DNA from: JAOUEA01 sp963719165
Lineage (GTDB): Bacteria > Actinomycetota > UBA4738 > HRBIN12
DNA: 64,000 nt
Assembly (NCBI GenBank): GCA_963719165.1
Contig: CAVRAV010000002.1
Location: 1-64,000, forward strand
Direction of reading: 5' to 3'
The translations under genes were made by a program, and so were the position numbers. Every line of letters begins with the position of its first letter. The stretch's first letter is position 1. The notes under the pieces were generated by a model, which worked only from the letters and a program-made list of their open reading frames with translations, did not search any database and was not told the origin of the DNA. Positions 54,808 to 63,832 of this stretch are shown here, one piece after another.

Positions 54808-55995
54808 GTGTCGAACGAAGGCACGATCTTGCACGCGGACGCCGACTCCTTCTACGCGTCGGTCGAGCAACGGGACGATCCCACCCTGCGGGGACGCCCC
54901 GTCATCGTGGGCGGCGGCGTGGTGCTCGCCGCCAGCTACGAGGCGAAGGCCTACGGCGTGCGAACCCCGATGGGCCAGTTCGAGGCTTCCCGCCTGTGTC
55001 CGGACGCGGTCGTCGTCGCGCCGCGCATGGACGCCTACAGCGCGGCAAGCAAGGCCATGTTCGCCGTGTTCAACGACACGACCCCCTTCGTGGAGGGGCT
55101 CTCGATCGACGAGGCGTTCCTCGACGTCGGAGGGTTGCGACGGATCTCGGGTACGCCGAGGGAGATCGCGGTGCGACTGCGCCGAGAGGTCCTCGAGCGG
55201 GTCGGCCTGCCGATCACCGTGGGCGTGGCACGGACCAAGTTCCTCGCCAAGGTCGCGAGCGGCGTGGCGAAACCCGACGGCCTCTTGGTCGTCCCCGTCG
55301 ACGGCGAGCTGGCGTTCCTCCACCCGCTCCCCGTCGAGCGTCTGTGGGGCGTCGGGCCGGTGACCGCGAGGAAGCTGCGGGGTCGATCCATCACGACCGT
55401 GGCCGAGGTCGCGCAGCTCGGCGAGCCCTCGCTCGTGCGGATCCTGGGTCGCGCCACCGGCCGCCATCTCCACGCGCTCGCCCACAACCGGGATCCTCGG
55501 CGCGTCGACGTCGGCCGCAGGCGCCGCTCGATCGGAACCCAGCGGGCCCTCGGCCGACGACCGCGGTCGGATGAGGCGCTCGACACGGACCTCATCGCCC
55601 TGGTGGATCGGCTGGCGCGCAGGCTGCGGTCGGCGAACCGGGTCTGCCGCACGGTCGTGCTCCGCCTGCGGTTCGACGACTTCACCCGAGCCACACGGTC
55701 GCACACCCTTCCCGAGGCGACGGCGGACACCGAGATGGTGCTCGGTGCCGCGAGGGCCCTGCTCGCGGCGGCCCTGCCGATGATCCGGGATCGAGGCATC
55801 ACGCTGATCGGCGTGAGCTTCACCAACCTGCTCGACGACGGCGCGATCCAGCTCGCGTTGCCGTTCGACGGCCTCGCTCCTTCCATCGACGCCACGCTCG
55901 ACGCGGTGCACGACCGCTTCGGATCGGCGGCCATCACGCGCGGTGTCCTCCTCGGACGCCCGCAGGGCCTTCAGGTCCCGCTCCTGCCCGACTAG
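54808..55995 (+). CDS. dinB: DNA polymerase IV (Y-family)
   Basis: 395 residues from the GTG at 54808. Catalytic residues: ILHADADSFYASVEQ (first Asp) and LSIDEAFLDVGG (Asp-Glu). The steric-gate region and RTPMGQFEASRLCP are intact. The helix-hairpin-helix is LWGVGPVTARKLRG. The C-terminal little finger ends near a clamp-binding-like QLALPF. It does translesion synthesis. No LexA-type box is obvious in the 92-base upstream gap. Confidence 0.95.
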   Translation: MSNEGTILHADADSFYASVEQRDDPTLRGRPVIVGGGVVLAASYEAKAYGVRTPMGQFEASRLCPDAVVVAPRMDAYSAASKAMFAVFNDTTPFVEGLSIDEAFLDVGGLRRISGTPREIAVRLRREVLERVGLPITVGVARTKFLAKVASGVAKPDGLLVVPVDGELAFLHPLPVERLWGVGPVTARKLRGRSITTVAEVAQLGEPSLVRILGRATGRHLHALAHNRDPRRVDVGRRRRSIGTQRALGRRPRSDEALDTDLIALVDRLARRLRSANRVCRTVVLRLRFDDFTRATRSHTLPEATADTEMVLGAARALLAAALPMIRDRGITLIGVSFTNLLDDGAIQLALPFDGLAPSIDATLDAVHDRFGSAAITRGVLLGRPQGLQVPLLPD

Positions 55996-56057
55996 GTGCG
56001 CCGCGATCGTCGGAGTCCGCGGTCAGGAGAGTTGTTCCCGGGCCTCGCCCCGGGCTT

Positions 56058-57645
56058 TCAGGACGGTAGCTCGACCTCCTGGATGCGCATCACGTCGATC
56101 CAGGCTTCGCCCTCAGTTCGTAGTCGGGCTTCGATACTGAACGCGATCTCTCGGACGCCGCTCAGGTCGGCCGCCGATGCGAGGCGATCTTGGAGGTCGC
56201 CGAGGCGACGAGCCATCAGGCGGAACTGAGCCGCATGCCGTCCGTGAAGCTCCAACCCCGCGATGCCTGCCAGCGCGCCCGCGAAGGCCGGCAACGCGAT
56301 CGTGAGAACGACGATCGATCGGCCTTCCGCTTGCGCGGAAGCGTGAAGCGCCGCCGCGGCGATCGTACCCGCGAAGGAGCAGGACGCCGCCGGCGAAGAG
56401 GACCCGTGCTGCGAGAGCATGGTCCCTCGCCCGCCCTCGTAGTAGGTCACCTGCCGAGCCACCCAGCGCATGATCAACAACGCCTTCACATCGTCCGGCG
56501 CGACCCGCGTCGGAGTTGCTGGGGCGCGTGCGCCAGATCTCACGGCACACGCGGTTGATCCACTCCTGCGATCGATCGGTTCGCTGGCCTTGCGACGTCG
56601 AACCGAAGCCAGCCCCTCTGCCCGCGAAGGCAAGAACCCGGCGGAGCGCAGGCGCTCCGCGAGGAACCTCGAGCGTGATCCACCGGTCGCGCAACCGCTG
56701 CCGGACCAGGAACCATAGGGCTCAGGGCCACGCAGGATCAGGCCGACCTCGATCCGCCCGAAAATGAGCCGTGCGCCCCCCCGTGGCTCCGACGTCGCGG
56801 AGAGAGCGGCGGCGAGGAGGGCCGAGGCGGAGAGCAGGAACAGCGCCCGGCTGCCCCACGTGAAGCGACGGCGGGCACCGTTCGCGATCGCGGCTGCACG
56901 ACGGTGGTACGGCCCCGCCCACTCGAGGCATGTTCGGAGCCGTGCCTCCTCCTCACCGGAGGGCGACGCGGGCGACGCCACCTCCCGCGGAAGCTCGGTT
57001 GCGGCAGGTGCGACGGCGTCGTTGAACCACGCGATCTCCGGGATCAGATGCAGACCGAGGGGGACCGCCGGATCTTCGATGTCGTAGGGGGGATCCGCGT
57101 GGATCCGGATACACAGGCATCGCTTGGTCCTTGGCCCGATCCACGACCTCTGCCGTGCCACCGGGACCGCGAGACGGCAATCCGTCCCAGACAGCGATCA
57201 GCACGTCGCAGCTATCGACCACGTAGTTGCCGGTCTCGCGGTACGCGTCCAATCGATCGTGATCGCCCACGACCCAGACGCGCTCGGCTTGCTCCAGCAA
57301 CGCATCGAATCCTGCACGCGAGTCCACGGATGTGAAATCCCGTTCGTAGTCGGCTCGTGTCAGCGGGAGTGGAACCTCAAGGATCGCATCGGGGATCTGC
57401 AACACGCGTTCGGCGACGATGCGGTCCGCCCCTTCACCCAGGGGAGACACGACCTCGAACAGCACCGGAGTAGCGCGCGTGCTCGGAAGCGTCCCCCGCA
57501 GCCGTCCGAGGACTTCATCCACGCGAGCGGCGATCGCCCGCTCGTCGGACAGCGCTCGATGTCCGGTGACGCCGATGCGAAAACGTACGGGCACGCGTCC
57601 GACCGCCGAGGCCATGGCGGGCTCGAGCATACGCTCGCGTTGCAC
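56058..57645 (-). CDS. SLOG-SLATT fusion protein (three apparent indels)
   Basis: About 530 residues. Residues 1-165 are a Rossmann-like SLOG domain: VRFRIGVTGHRALSDER, VVSPLGEGADRIVAERVL, VWVVGDHDRLDAYRETGNYV, and DVLIAVWDGLPSRGPGGTAEV, with the glycine-rich nucleotide-binding motifs. Near 57120 an extra base moves the frame to IRIHADPPYDIEDPAVPLGL and then a SLATT-type membrane region (GSRALFLLSASALLAAALSA; later SIVVLTIALPAFAGALAGIA). Two more shifts occur near 56590-56690 and 56490-56530. It ends AWIDVMRIQEVELPS. SLOG domains bind or process nucleotide signals and SLATT domains are proposed pore-forming effectors. Divergent from the DUF4231 gene by 45 bases. Confidence 0.7.
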
Positions 57646-57690
57646 GGGTCGGATGCCCGGCGTACGTTCGGTCGCAGCGGACGAGGGGAG

Positions 57691-58352
57691 ATGGCTCGCG
57701 ATGAGCGACAGTGGAAGCCCCCGCGACGGCCGGCGGATTCGACCGGGGACCGGCTCCTACGCGCGATCCAGGTGCTGTCCATGCACGAGGACAAGAAGGA
57801 GTGGATGCGGGACCGATGGCTCGATCAGGTCTTGTGGTTCGATGGACGAGCCAGAGCGGCCAACTTGAGGTATTCCGCGCTCAGGGTGGTCGCGATCGCG
57901 GGCGGTGTTCTCGTGCCCGCTCTGGTCTCGTTGAGTCCCCCGCCGGCAGCACGAACGCGCTATGGGATTGGGTGAGACCAACGGCGTTCGTCGTCAGCTT
58001 GATGGTCGCTGCTGCGGTTGGGCTCGACGGATTCTTCCACTACGGCGAACGATGGCGGCATTTCCGACGCACGGCCGAACTGCTGAAGACGGAAGGTTGG
58101 CTCTTCATCGAAGGCGGCGGCCGATACAAGCAGTACCAGCATCGACGCGACTTCCACGAGCGCGTCTTCCCGCTGTTCGCTACCAAGGTGGAGGAACTGG
58201 TGCGCCGGGACGTGGAGGTGTACCTCACGCGCATCGTCCAGGAGAAGCCAGAGGACAGCGAGCAGGAGGATCGAGAGGTTCGCAGGTACCTGGACGCGGG
58301 CGAGGACGCGGATCCTGTGGCAGACCCTCCGCGCGAGGAACCGAGTCCTTAG
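57691..58352 (+). CDS. DUF4231/SLATT membrane protein (frameshifted)
   Basis: About 220 residues from the ATG at 57691 (GAGGGGAG upstream). DRWLDQVLWFDGRARAANLR leads into a two-segment membrane hairpin (VVAIAGGVLVPALVSL and FVVSLMVAAAVGLDGFFHY), then a cytoplasmic helix-rich tail (WRHFRRTAELLKTEGWLFIE, KVEELVRRDVEVYLTRIVQE) and an acidic C-terminus. This is the DUF4231 form of the SLATT family. The run of C at 57937-57941 has one base too few, so the frame changes inside the hairpin loop. Divergent from the SLOG-SLATT gene, it may be a second membrane effector of the same system. Confidence 0.78.
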
Positions 58353-58379
58353 CTGCTCCTCATCCCGGTAACGTCGAAC

Positions 58380-58794
58380 GTGGCGTCTCACAGGCCCCGT
58401 CGTGCCGACGCAGTCCCACCGGATGGTGAGCACGCCAGCGAAGGCTCTGGGCAGGCGAGCCCTCAGGATGAGCCTGTCGTGGGCACGAAACGGCGGTCGA
58501 TCGTCGCCACGCCGCTTGAAGGTGTACCGCAGTGCGCCCTGGCCTGATCATCCTCGTACGCTCCGTCGGGCTGGATCGCCCCTGTGAGGTTGGGGCCGCT
58601 CCTGCACCTTCCATCCTTCGGCCGATGTGAAGCTCCAGTGCTGGGAGGACCATGCGTCGCCGGATCCCACCGGGGTGTGGATCGTGTTCACCCCAGAGGT
58701 CATCGTTGGATGCGAGCGTGCCGGGATCGTTCCTGAGCACCATCCTGACGTCATAGTGGCCGACGAGCTGCGGAGCGCGCTAGATCCGAGCTAG
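58380..58794 (+). CDS. Unrecognised small gene, probably frameshifted
   Basis: A GTG at 58380 opens a coding-like frame (ADAVPPDGEHASEGSGQASP ... VATPLEGVPQCALA) that stops near 58550. Another frame resumes near 58590 (TFHPSADVKLQCWEDHASPD ... VIVADELRSALDPS) and ends at the TAG 58792-58794, four bases over the end of the TIR gene. The two parts could be one protein of about 135 residues with an indel. No family is recognised. Nothing else is seen in 58353-58790. Confidence 0.3.
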
Positions 58795-59416
58795 TGGCGG
58801 ATCGGCTGGCGAGCCACCCGGCAAGCAGCTGCGACCAGCAGGAGCGCCGCGACACCCAAGGCGATCATGCGGAATCTTCGACCTCCATCGCGTCGCGACC
58901 CGTCGAGCCCGCATGCCTCCGCTTCGGCGGTGGTGATGGTTTCCGCTTGGATCCGACCACTTCCTCGAGCGCCAGCAGGAGCCGGCCCACGTCGTAGTTC
59001 CATCTTTCATTCGTGAGCTCGATCGCCTGGCGTCCGGCGAGCGGCCGGATATCGTCGGGCAACGATGTCGACGGCGGTGGGGTCGCCTTGTCGACCAGGA
59101 CCGGGAACATCGAGACCCCGCGCCGGATCGCGGTCGCCACCTCGAGCCGCACGAAGTCAGTCGGCTTGTCGAGCCGCCGTCCCCCGTCCGGGTCCGAGAT
59201 GCTCAACCAATCGCGGCCGATCAGGACCACGCACGCTTCGCATTCGGTGAGAGCTTTCTCGATGTCGGTGGCGAACTCGTGGCCGGGCGCGATCGCATCG
59301 ATGTCCATGAAGACGCGGTCCGCGCCGAATTGCGCGACGAGCCGGTCGTAGAGCCGCCCCGCGAACCCGGCGGAGTCGTCCCGCCGGTAGCTGATGAAGA
59401 TGCCGCTCCTTGGCAT
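58791..59416 (-). CDS. TIR-domain protein with possible C-terminal membrane anchor (frameshifted near the end)
   Basis: The ATG at 59416 gives a TIR domain over residues 1-140: SGIFISYRRDDSAGFAGRLY, VFMDIDAIAPGHEFATDIEK, ACVVLIGRDWLSISDPDG, and FVRLEVATAIRRGVSMFPVL, where the Glu of RLEVA is in the position of the catalytic glutamate of NAD-cleaving TIR proteins. The frame stops at 58865 after a basic linker. A neighbouring frame continues to 58791 with a clear membrane segment (MIALGVAALLLVAAACRVA), so the intact protein is probably tail-anchored. TIR effectors deplete or convert NAD in bacterial immunity. Here it is next to SLOG and SLATT genes. Confidence 0.8.
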
Positions 59417-59684
59417 AGGGCTCGCCTCGTCGTTCCACCTTTGACGCGGGCGGTCCACCCACCATGACCCTCATGGGCCCGTGGTCCCATCGGCCGCATG
59501 GGGGACCTCAATAGGATGAGGGTCCTCGACCGCAAGCCGTCGGCATGCGCCACCCGCACTTTCCCGCCGAAACATGGGTCGATGTCGACGAGCTCTTCGC
59601 CTGGCTGACGGAGCGCGCCATCCGGGTCCTGTGGCGGATCCTTTGACATGAGACACCACGACTCCGTTTCGTGGATGTTTCCGC
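59417..59684 (-). other. Upstream region of the TIR gene with inverted repeats and a possible small frame
   Basis: GACCCTCAT (59466-59474) and ATGAGGGTC (59516-59524) are a 9-base inverted repeat 41 bases apart, with CATGGGCC / GGTCCCATG-like repeats inside. The minus strand is also open from an ATG at 59649 (MSKDPPQDPDGALRQPGEEL), about 70 residues before it meets the TIR gene in another frame. The frame has plausible composition but no clear ribosome-binding site. I do not call it a gene. Confidence 0.35.
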
Positions 59685-61041
59685 TCAGGGATTTTCCATG
59701 CCGCCGTTGGTCTGATAGCCCCAGACCGTCCCGTCCGATGACCCCACGAAGACGCGCCCGCTCGTCACGGCGGCGCCCGTCATGATCGTTCCCGAGGCGA
59801 CGGGTCCCACCCAGATCGGTTGACATTCGACGCCGTCGGTCGCGCACGTCGAGTCGAACGCATACAAGCGGTCGGTGGCGGAAAACACCAACCCCCCGCT
59901 CACGGTCGGGGTCGACCAGCGTCTTGAATCCCGTGATGACGTCGGAGGCCTCGCGAGGGCCCACCCATAGGGGCGGACAGATCGAGCCGTCCGTGGCGCA
60001 GCGAATGGGGAAGGCATAGAGGCGGCTGGCGCTCATGTAGGCGACACCGTCTGCTACCGCTGCTCCCGCGATCTTCCTGGCCTGGAGATCATCAGAAGTT
60101 GGGGCGTCGAGGCCCGCTACCCACAGCGGTGAGCAGCGTCCGCCCTCCCCACAGTTGGCGTCGAAGGCGTCGGGGCCGACGAGGAGCTCGTCTGCTGCAG
60201 CGACGACCGGCGGATCAGGGTACTCATCCAAACTGGGCGCGTTCCATCTTGGCCCGCATCCCCCCGTGGGGCATGCGAAGGGGAATGCGGAGAGGGACCC
60301 GTGGAGCCGGACGTACACCGATCGGCCGACGACGACCCGCGAACCCCCGGTGCCAACACCGCTGCCGATCCACAGAGGCGCGCAGACGGTTGCGCCGCAG
60401 CGCGGATCGAACGCGTACAGATCACCGCCGTGCGCCACGTAGATGCGGCCCTGTCCCGTGACCGGAGCCGAGAGCCCGGCCGGAGCACGCGCCGGGGCCG
60501 AAGACGTCCACAGGGGAGCGCAACGCGCCCCGCCTGTGCCGCACTGCTCGTCGAAGGCGTACACGCGATCGGCACTCACGAACACGACGCCGGAAAGTAC
60601 GACCGGCGTCGTCAACGGTAGATCACTGCCGACGGCGCCGACCCAGAGAGGTGAGCAGGAAGAACCTTGCGATCCGCAGGACTCGGTGAAGGCATAGAGC
60701 CGGTCGGCACTCACGAAGACGAGACCATCGGCGGCGACCGGCGTGCCGGGATCGCCCTGAACCTGGGCTGTCCACGCCACTTCGAGGGACCCCACCGTGG
60801 AGCGATCGAGGGGCACAGGTTCATCCGGGACGGGTTGCGCTCCCCGCCGGACCGAAGCGACGACGAGCAGCCCACCCGCCATCAACGCGAGGGCGAGGGT
60901 GCCCGCGGCCACCCTGCGTCGCATCTCCCTGCGACGGCGGCGGTGGTTCAGTCGCTCGTATCCACCTGCCTCGGGGCGAAGAGCTTCATGCCTTGCTTCG
61001 AGCACACGCCGCAGATCAGGCACCGTCGCCTCCGATCGCAC
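59685..61041 (-). CDS. Membrane-anchored PQQ-type beta-propeller with cysteine-paired repeats (frameshifted)
   Basis: About 451 residues from the GTG at 61041, overlapping the sigma-factor gene by 26 bases. Residues 1-45 are cytoplasmic and basic, with one membrane segment (VAAGTLALALMAGGLLVVAS, about 45-62). Outside, seven repeats share the pattern YAF-x-x-x-C-x5-6-C-x-PLWVG (for example LYAFTESCGSQGSSCSPLWV, YAFDEQCGTGGARCAPLW, YAFPIRCATDGSICPPLWVG). This fits a PQQ-repeat propeller whose blades are each closed by a disulfide. An extra base near 59920 shifts the last part (SGGLVFSATDRLYAFDS, ends GGMENP). Its topology and overlap suggest an anti-sigma or sensor role for the adjacent ECF factor. 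Confidence 0.72.
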
Positions 61042-61534
61042 GGCGCAAGGACTCGCGTCCCTGCTGGGCCAGTTTCCGGACGGTGGCGGGTCGCACGCCG
61101 AGCGCCTCGCCGGCCTCGACGGAACTCATCTCCAGCAGCTCCGTGAGTACGACGGCCGCTCGCTGACGCTTGGTGAGCTGCGCGAGACCCTGGTCGATCT
61201 CGAACTTGGCTTCGAACACGTCGAGCTCCGGGCTGCGAGCGATGTCCCGGACCAAGCGCCGAGCCGCCATCGCAGCTCGGCGGTACCGCATCCTGAATGC
61301 GTTCATCGCCGTGCGATACAGATAGCCCGTTGGGTTCTCCATCTGGCGCACCCGATCCCAGCGTTCCCAGACCTTCAGGTACGCGTCCTGCACGAGCTCC
61401 TCCGCATCGGCTCGGTTCCCGGTCACGATGCACATCGCGCCGTATAGCCCCGGGTACGTGGCTTCGAAGAAGTCCCGGAATCCCTCAGCGAGCACCGACT
61501 CGTTCGACGCGGAGCGGACCACACGGCTCACCAT
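61016..61534 (-). CDS. ECF-family RNA polymerase sigma factor
   Basis: About 172 residues from the ATG at 61534. Region 2: FRDFFEATYPGLYGAMCIVT and DAEELVQDAYLKVWERWDRV. Region 4: LTKRQRAAVVLTELLEMSSV and ALGVRPATVRKLAQQGRESL. The length is normal for ECF factors. The stop overlaps the start of the membrane-anchored propeller gene, the usual arrangement of an ECF factor and its regulator, though the propeller lacks a recognisable zinc-binding anti-sigma motif (HxxxCxxC). Confidence 0.9.
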   Translation of the reverse strand: MVSRVVRSASNESVLAEGFRDFFEATYPGLYGAMCIVTGNRADAEELVQDAYLKVWERWDRVRQMENPTGYLYRTAMNAFRMRYRRAAMAARRLVRDIARSPELDVFEAKFEIDQGLAQLTKRQRAAVVLTELLEMSSVEAGEALGVRPATVRKLAQQGRESLRRAIGGDGA

Positions 61535-61806
61535 CGCGACTTTCTCGGGCCGCGCCGTCTCGAGCGCTCCGTGGTTCCCGAGCCCCTCCCGACTCCATGA
61601 ATGCACGAAACGGCCTCGCCGTGAAGGGTTGGGAGTCTCTCGCCGCAGGTCGAACGCCGTGCGGCATCCTCGCCTACACGATTCGCGCCACTCGCGCATC
61701 CATGTGCCGATCTACCCGCCGGGCCCGGTCGGGAACACGACCCGCCGCCTTCGCTTCCACCGTCGGTGGAACCATCGAGGAGCGGCTCCTCAAGGAAGGA
61801 AGGCCG

Positions 61807-62118
61807 ATGCAACACGTGCGGGAGTCTGGATGGGGCACGCACCGAACCGCAGAGGCTGGCTGGCGATCCGCCGCGATCCTCATGCTCGCGATCAGCATCT
61901 GCGTCGTGGCGTTCGCGATGACGCGCCCCGCGAGGGTCGAACGGGTGCTGCAACCGATCCGCCTGACTTCTGAGCGGCAGGTCGTCATCACATCGTCGGC
62001 GGCGACGCACGAAGCCGGTCCGTACGCCGAACCTGTCGAGGCGCGGAGGGCGCGTCCGCCCGCCGACCACATCGCGGGCGTGACGTATCCCGTGCGCTCT
62101 CCGCCCTCTGGTAGCTAG
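61807..62118 (+). CDS. Small single-pass membrane protein, unknown
   Basis: 103 residues from the ATG at 61807 (AAGGAAGG upstream). One membrane segment (SAAILMLAISICVVAFAMT, about 20-40) is followed by a Thr/Arg/Pro-rich external tail (RVLQPIRLTSERQVVITSSA). No family is recognised. It is divergent from the ECF sigma gene and separated from it by about 270 bases. Confidence 0.5.
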   Translation: MQHVRESGWGTHRTAEAGWRSAAILMLAISICVVAFAMTRPARVERVLQPIRLTSERQVVITSSAATHEAGPYAEPVEARRARPPADHIAGVTYPVRSPPSGS

Positions 62119-62195
62119 GGCGCGATCGCGGCACCCTCGCTGCCTTCGCGGGAACCCGCGCTCGCATCTGGATCGCCCTGCGGCTCTCGCGCGCG

Positions 62196-63380
62196 CTATC
62201 GGTCTGAGGCCGACGGCGCCTTCGACAAGGGTGAGGGGAATCGAGGGAGGATCCGAGTGCCGCCGAGCCAGTCTGTCAGTCGCGCGGCCTCCTGTTCGAG
62301 GGCGGCTTGGCCCTCCGATCCGACATCCTCGAGCATCTGCAGCACCACCTCGCCATCCTCACGCTGGCGCCAACCGCCCACGATCCGTCCGTCCCACCAC
62401 GCGGTGGGCCCACCGTTCCCGTTCCTGTCGAACACCTGTGTCTTGTGGCCTCCGAGGTACCAGTCTCGTTCGAACCACCCCATGGTGGTCGGATCCAGCG
62501 ACGGCAGGAGGGCGGGCCAGGGCGCCGTCGGCTCGGTCGCCTCGAGGTCCGCGGGAAGCAGGAATCCGGTCTGTCCCTGAAGATCCACCTCCACGGCCTC
62601 GAGCTCGACCAGCGCACGGCGCACGGCCGCGATCGTCGAACCGAGCCACCACTTGATGTCGGAGACCGTGCCGGGGCCGAACGTTCCGAGCCACAACCGC
62701 ACGAGATCCTCCACTCCATCGGACTCGGGAGAAGGCTCGATCTCTCGACCCAGCCAGGACGCCATCGAGGTCCAGCGGGTCCTTGAGGCCGTCCAGGCTC
62801 CGTCGTTCGAAGCGCGCACGATCCGGCCCGCGGCGGACAAGGTGGTTAGGACCCTCGGACCGACCGGCACTTGCCCGCCCCAGGACTTCCCCTCGCCGTA
62901 CGTGATGGAACCTTCCAGCGAGGGGATCTCCTGGCGCAGTTCCGACGAGGTGGCCTCCCGTCCGTCGGAGAGCGCACTCAGCACCTGCTCTCGAGCCGCC
63001 GATAGCCAGCGCTCACCGTTCTCGTGCAACCCCGCCTTTTCGACCTCGCGGATCAGCCGGCGTGCCTCGGCTTCAGCGACGCGGTTGCTGGCACCCGCCT
63101 GTGCGGCGCTCAGGGTCGTTCGGGGGAAGACGAACAGCGTGCGGCGCATCGCGAGATGCTTGACGAGCGACCGGTCGACGTACATGGCCACGTCGAGGTC
63201 ACCCACGGTCATGCCATCGAAACGCGCCCAAGCCGAGAGGTAGACGGTCGCGGGGTCGGTCGCATGCAGACAGACCATGCTCCGACAGGCATCCACCACG
63301 TCGGTCGCCCGATGGTCCCTGGCCAACCGGTGACGCCGAGCCATCCGGGCTCGCCGCTCCGCGACGTCGATGCTCCGCAT
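62196..63380 (-). CDS. AlkZ/YcaQ-like winged-helix DNA glycosylase-family protein
   Basis: 394 residues. The HTH_42/winged-helix family layout is seen: RMARRHRLARDHRATDVVDA, LCxHATDPATVYLSAWARFD (as VCLHATDPATVYLSAW), DRSLVKHLAMRRTLFVFPRT, FGPGTVSDIKWWLGST, and PSLDPTTMGWFERDWYLGGH. The last of these resembles the DNA-binding tail of AlkZ-type proteins. Members excise alkylated or crosslinked bases, but many actinobacterial paralogues are uncharacterised. The QxQ or QxD catalytic motif of AlkZ/AlkX is not obvious here, so enzymatic activity is uncertain. Confidence 0.75.
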   Translation of the reverse strand: MRSIDVAERRARMARRHRLARDHRATDVVDACRSMVCLHATDPATVYLSAWARFDGMTVGDLDVAMYVDRSLVKHLAMRRTLFVFPRTTLSAAQAGASNRVAEAEARRLIREVEKAGLHENGERWLSAAREQVLSALSDGREATSSELRQEIPSLEGSITYGEGKSWGGQVPVGPRVLTTLSAAGRIVRASNDGAWTASRTRWTSMASWLGREIEPSPESDGVEDLVRLWLGTFGPGTVSDIKWWLGSTIAAVRRALVELEAVEVDLQGQTGFLLPADLEATEPTAPWPALLPSLDPTTMGWFERDWYLGGHKTQVFDRNGNGGPTAWWDGRIVGGWRQREDGEVVLQMLEDVGSEGQAALEQEAARLTDWLGGTRILPRFPSPLSKAPSASDR

Positions 63381-63499
63381 GCCTCATGTTGGCACACAGG
63401 TACGGCTCCCCGGCCACAGTCTGGCCCGGAGCGCGGCGGTTTCATCCTCGCGAGACAAAGGGTGATATCGGCGGGACGTACAAGCGAGCCTGAGGTGCG

Positions 63500-63694
63500 G
63501 TGGGCACGTCTGCGACCGCCCCACGGAAGACCGGCGGAAGCCGCAACGATGCGTCGATCGCTTTTGTCCGGGGCGCCGGGTTCCGCTTGGAGGGGTACTC
63601 GCCGCGATACCTGAAGGTCGGCACTCGTTGGCGTGACCACGAACGCTGGGCGATCACCGTGGAGGAAGTCCCCGCCTCGCTTCGGCGCGCCTGA
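63500..63694 (+). pseudogene. C-terminal remnant of a RimJ-like GNAT acetyltransferase
   Basis: Residues such as NDASIAFVRGAGFRLEGYSP and YLKVGTRWRDHERWAI match the end of RimJ/RimL-type N-acetyltransferases (the final beta strands and the DHERWAI motif). The N-terminal 120-140 residues, including the acetyl-CoA-binding loop, are missing, and the GTG at 63500 gives only about 64 residues. It is therefore a truncated or decayed copy. The flanks 63395-63499 and 63695-63815 hold nothing I can assign. Confidence 0.55.
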
Positions 63695-63816
63695 GTGATG
63701 GCTACCAGGTCGAGTTACGTCTCGTGGGGCGCTGTCGAAGCTACCTCGTCTCTGCCGTCTTGGCCTTCCAAGTGTCATCTCGTCCTCGGCGCGAGGCGGC
63801 CGCCGGCACCGTGGGA

Positions 63817-63822
63817 TAGGGT
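63817..63822 (+). promoter_or_regulatory. TAGGGT -10 element near the start of the YccA-like gene
   Basis: TAGGGT lies ten bases before the ATG at 63833, with no ribosome-binding site between them, again pointing to a leaderless or near-leaderless mRNA. Confidence 0.35.
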
Positions 63823-63832
63823 CACGGACTGC

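Noticed and set aside
58360..58743. A 127-codon minus-strand frame between the DUF4231 and TIR genes
   Set aside because: Composition is Arg/Pro-rich with no motif, and the plus strand looks more gene-like there.
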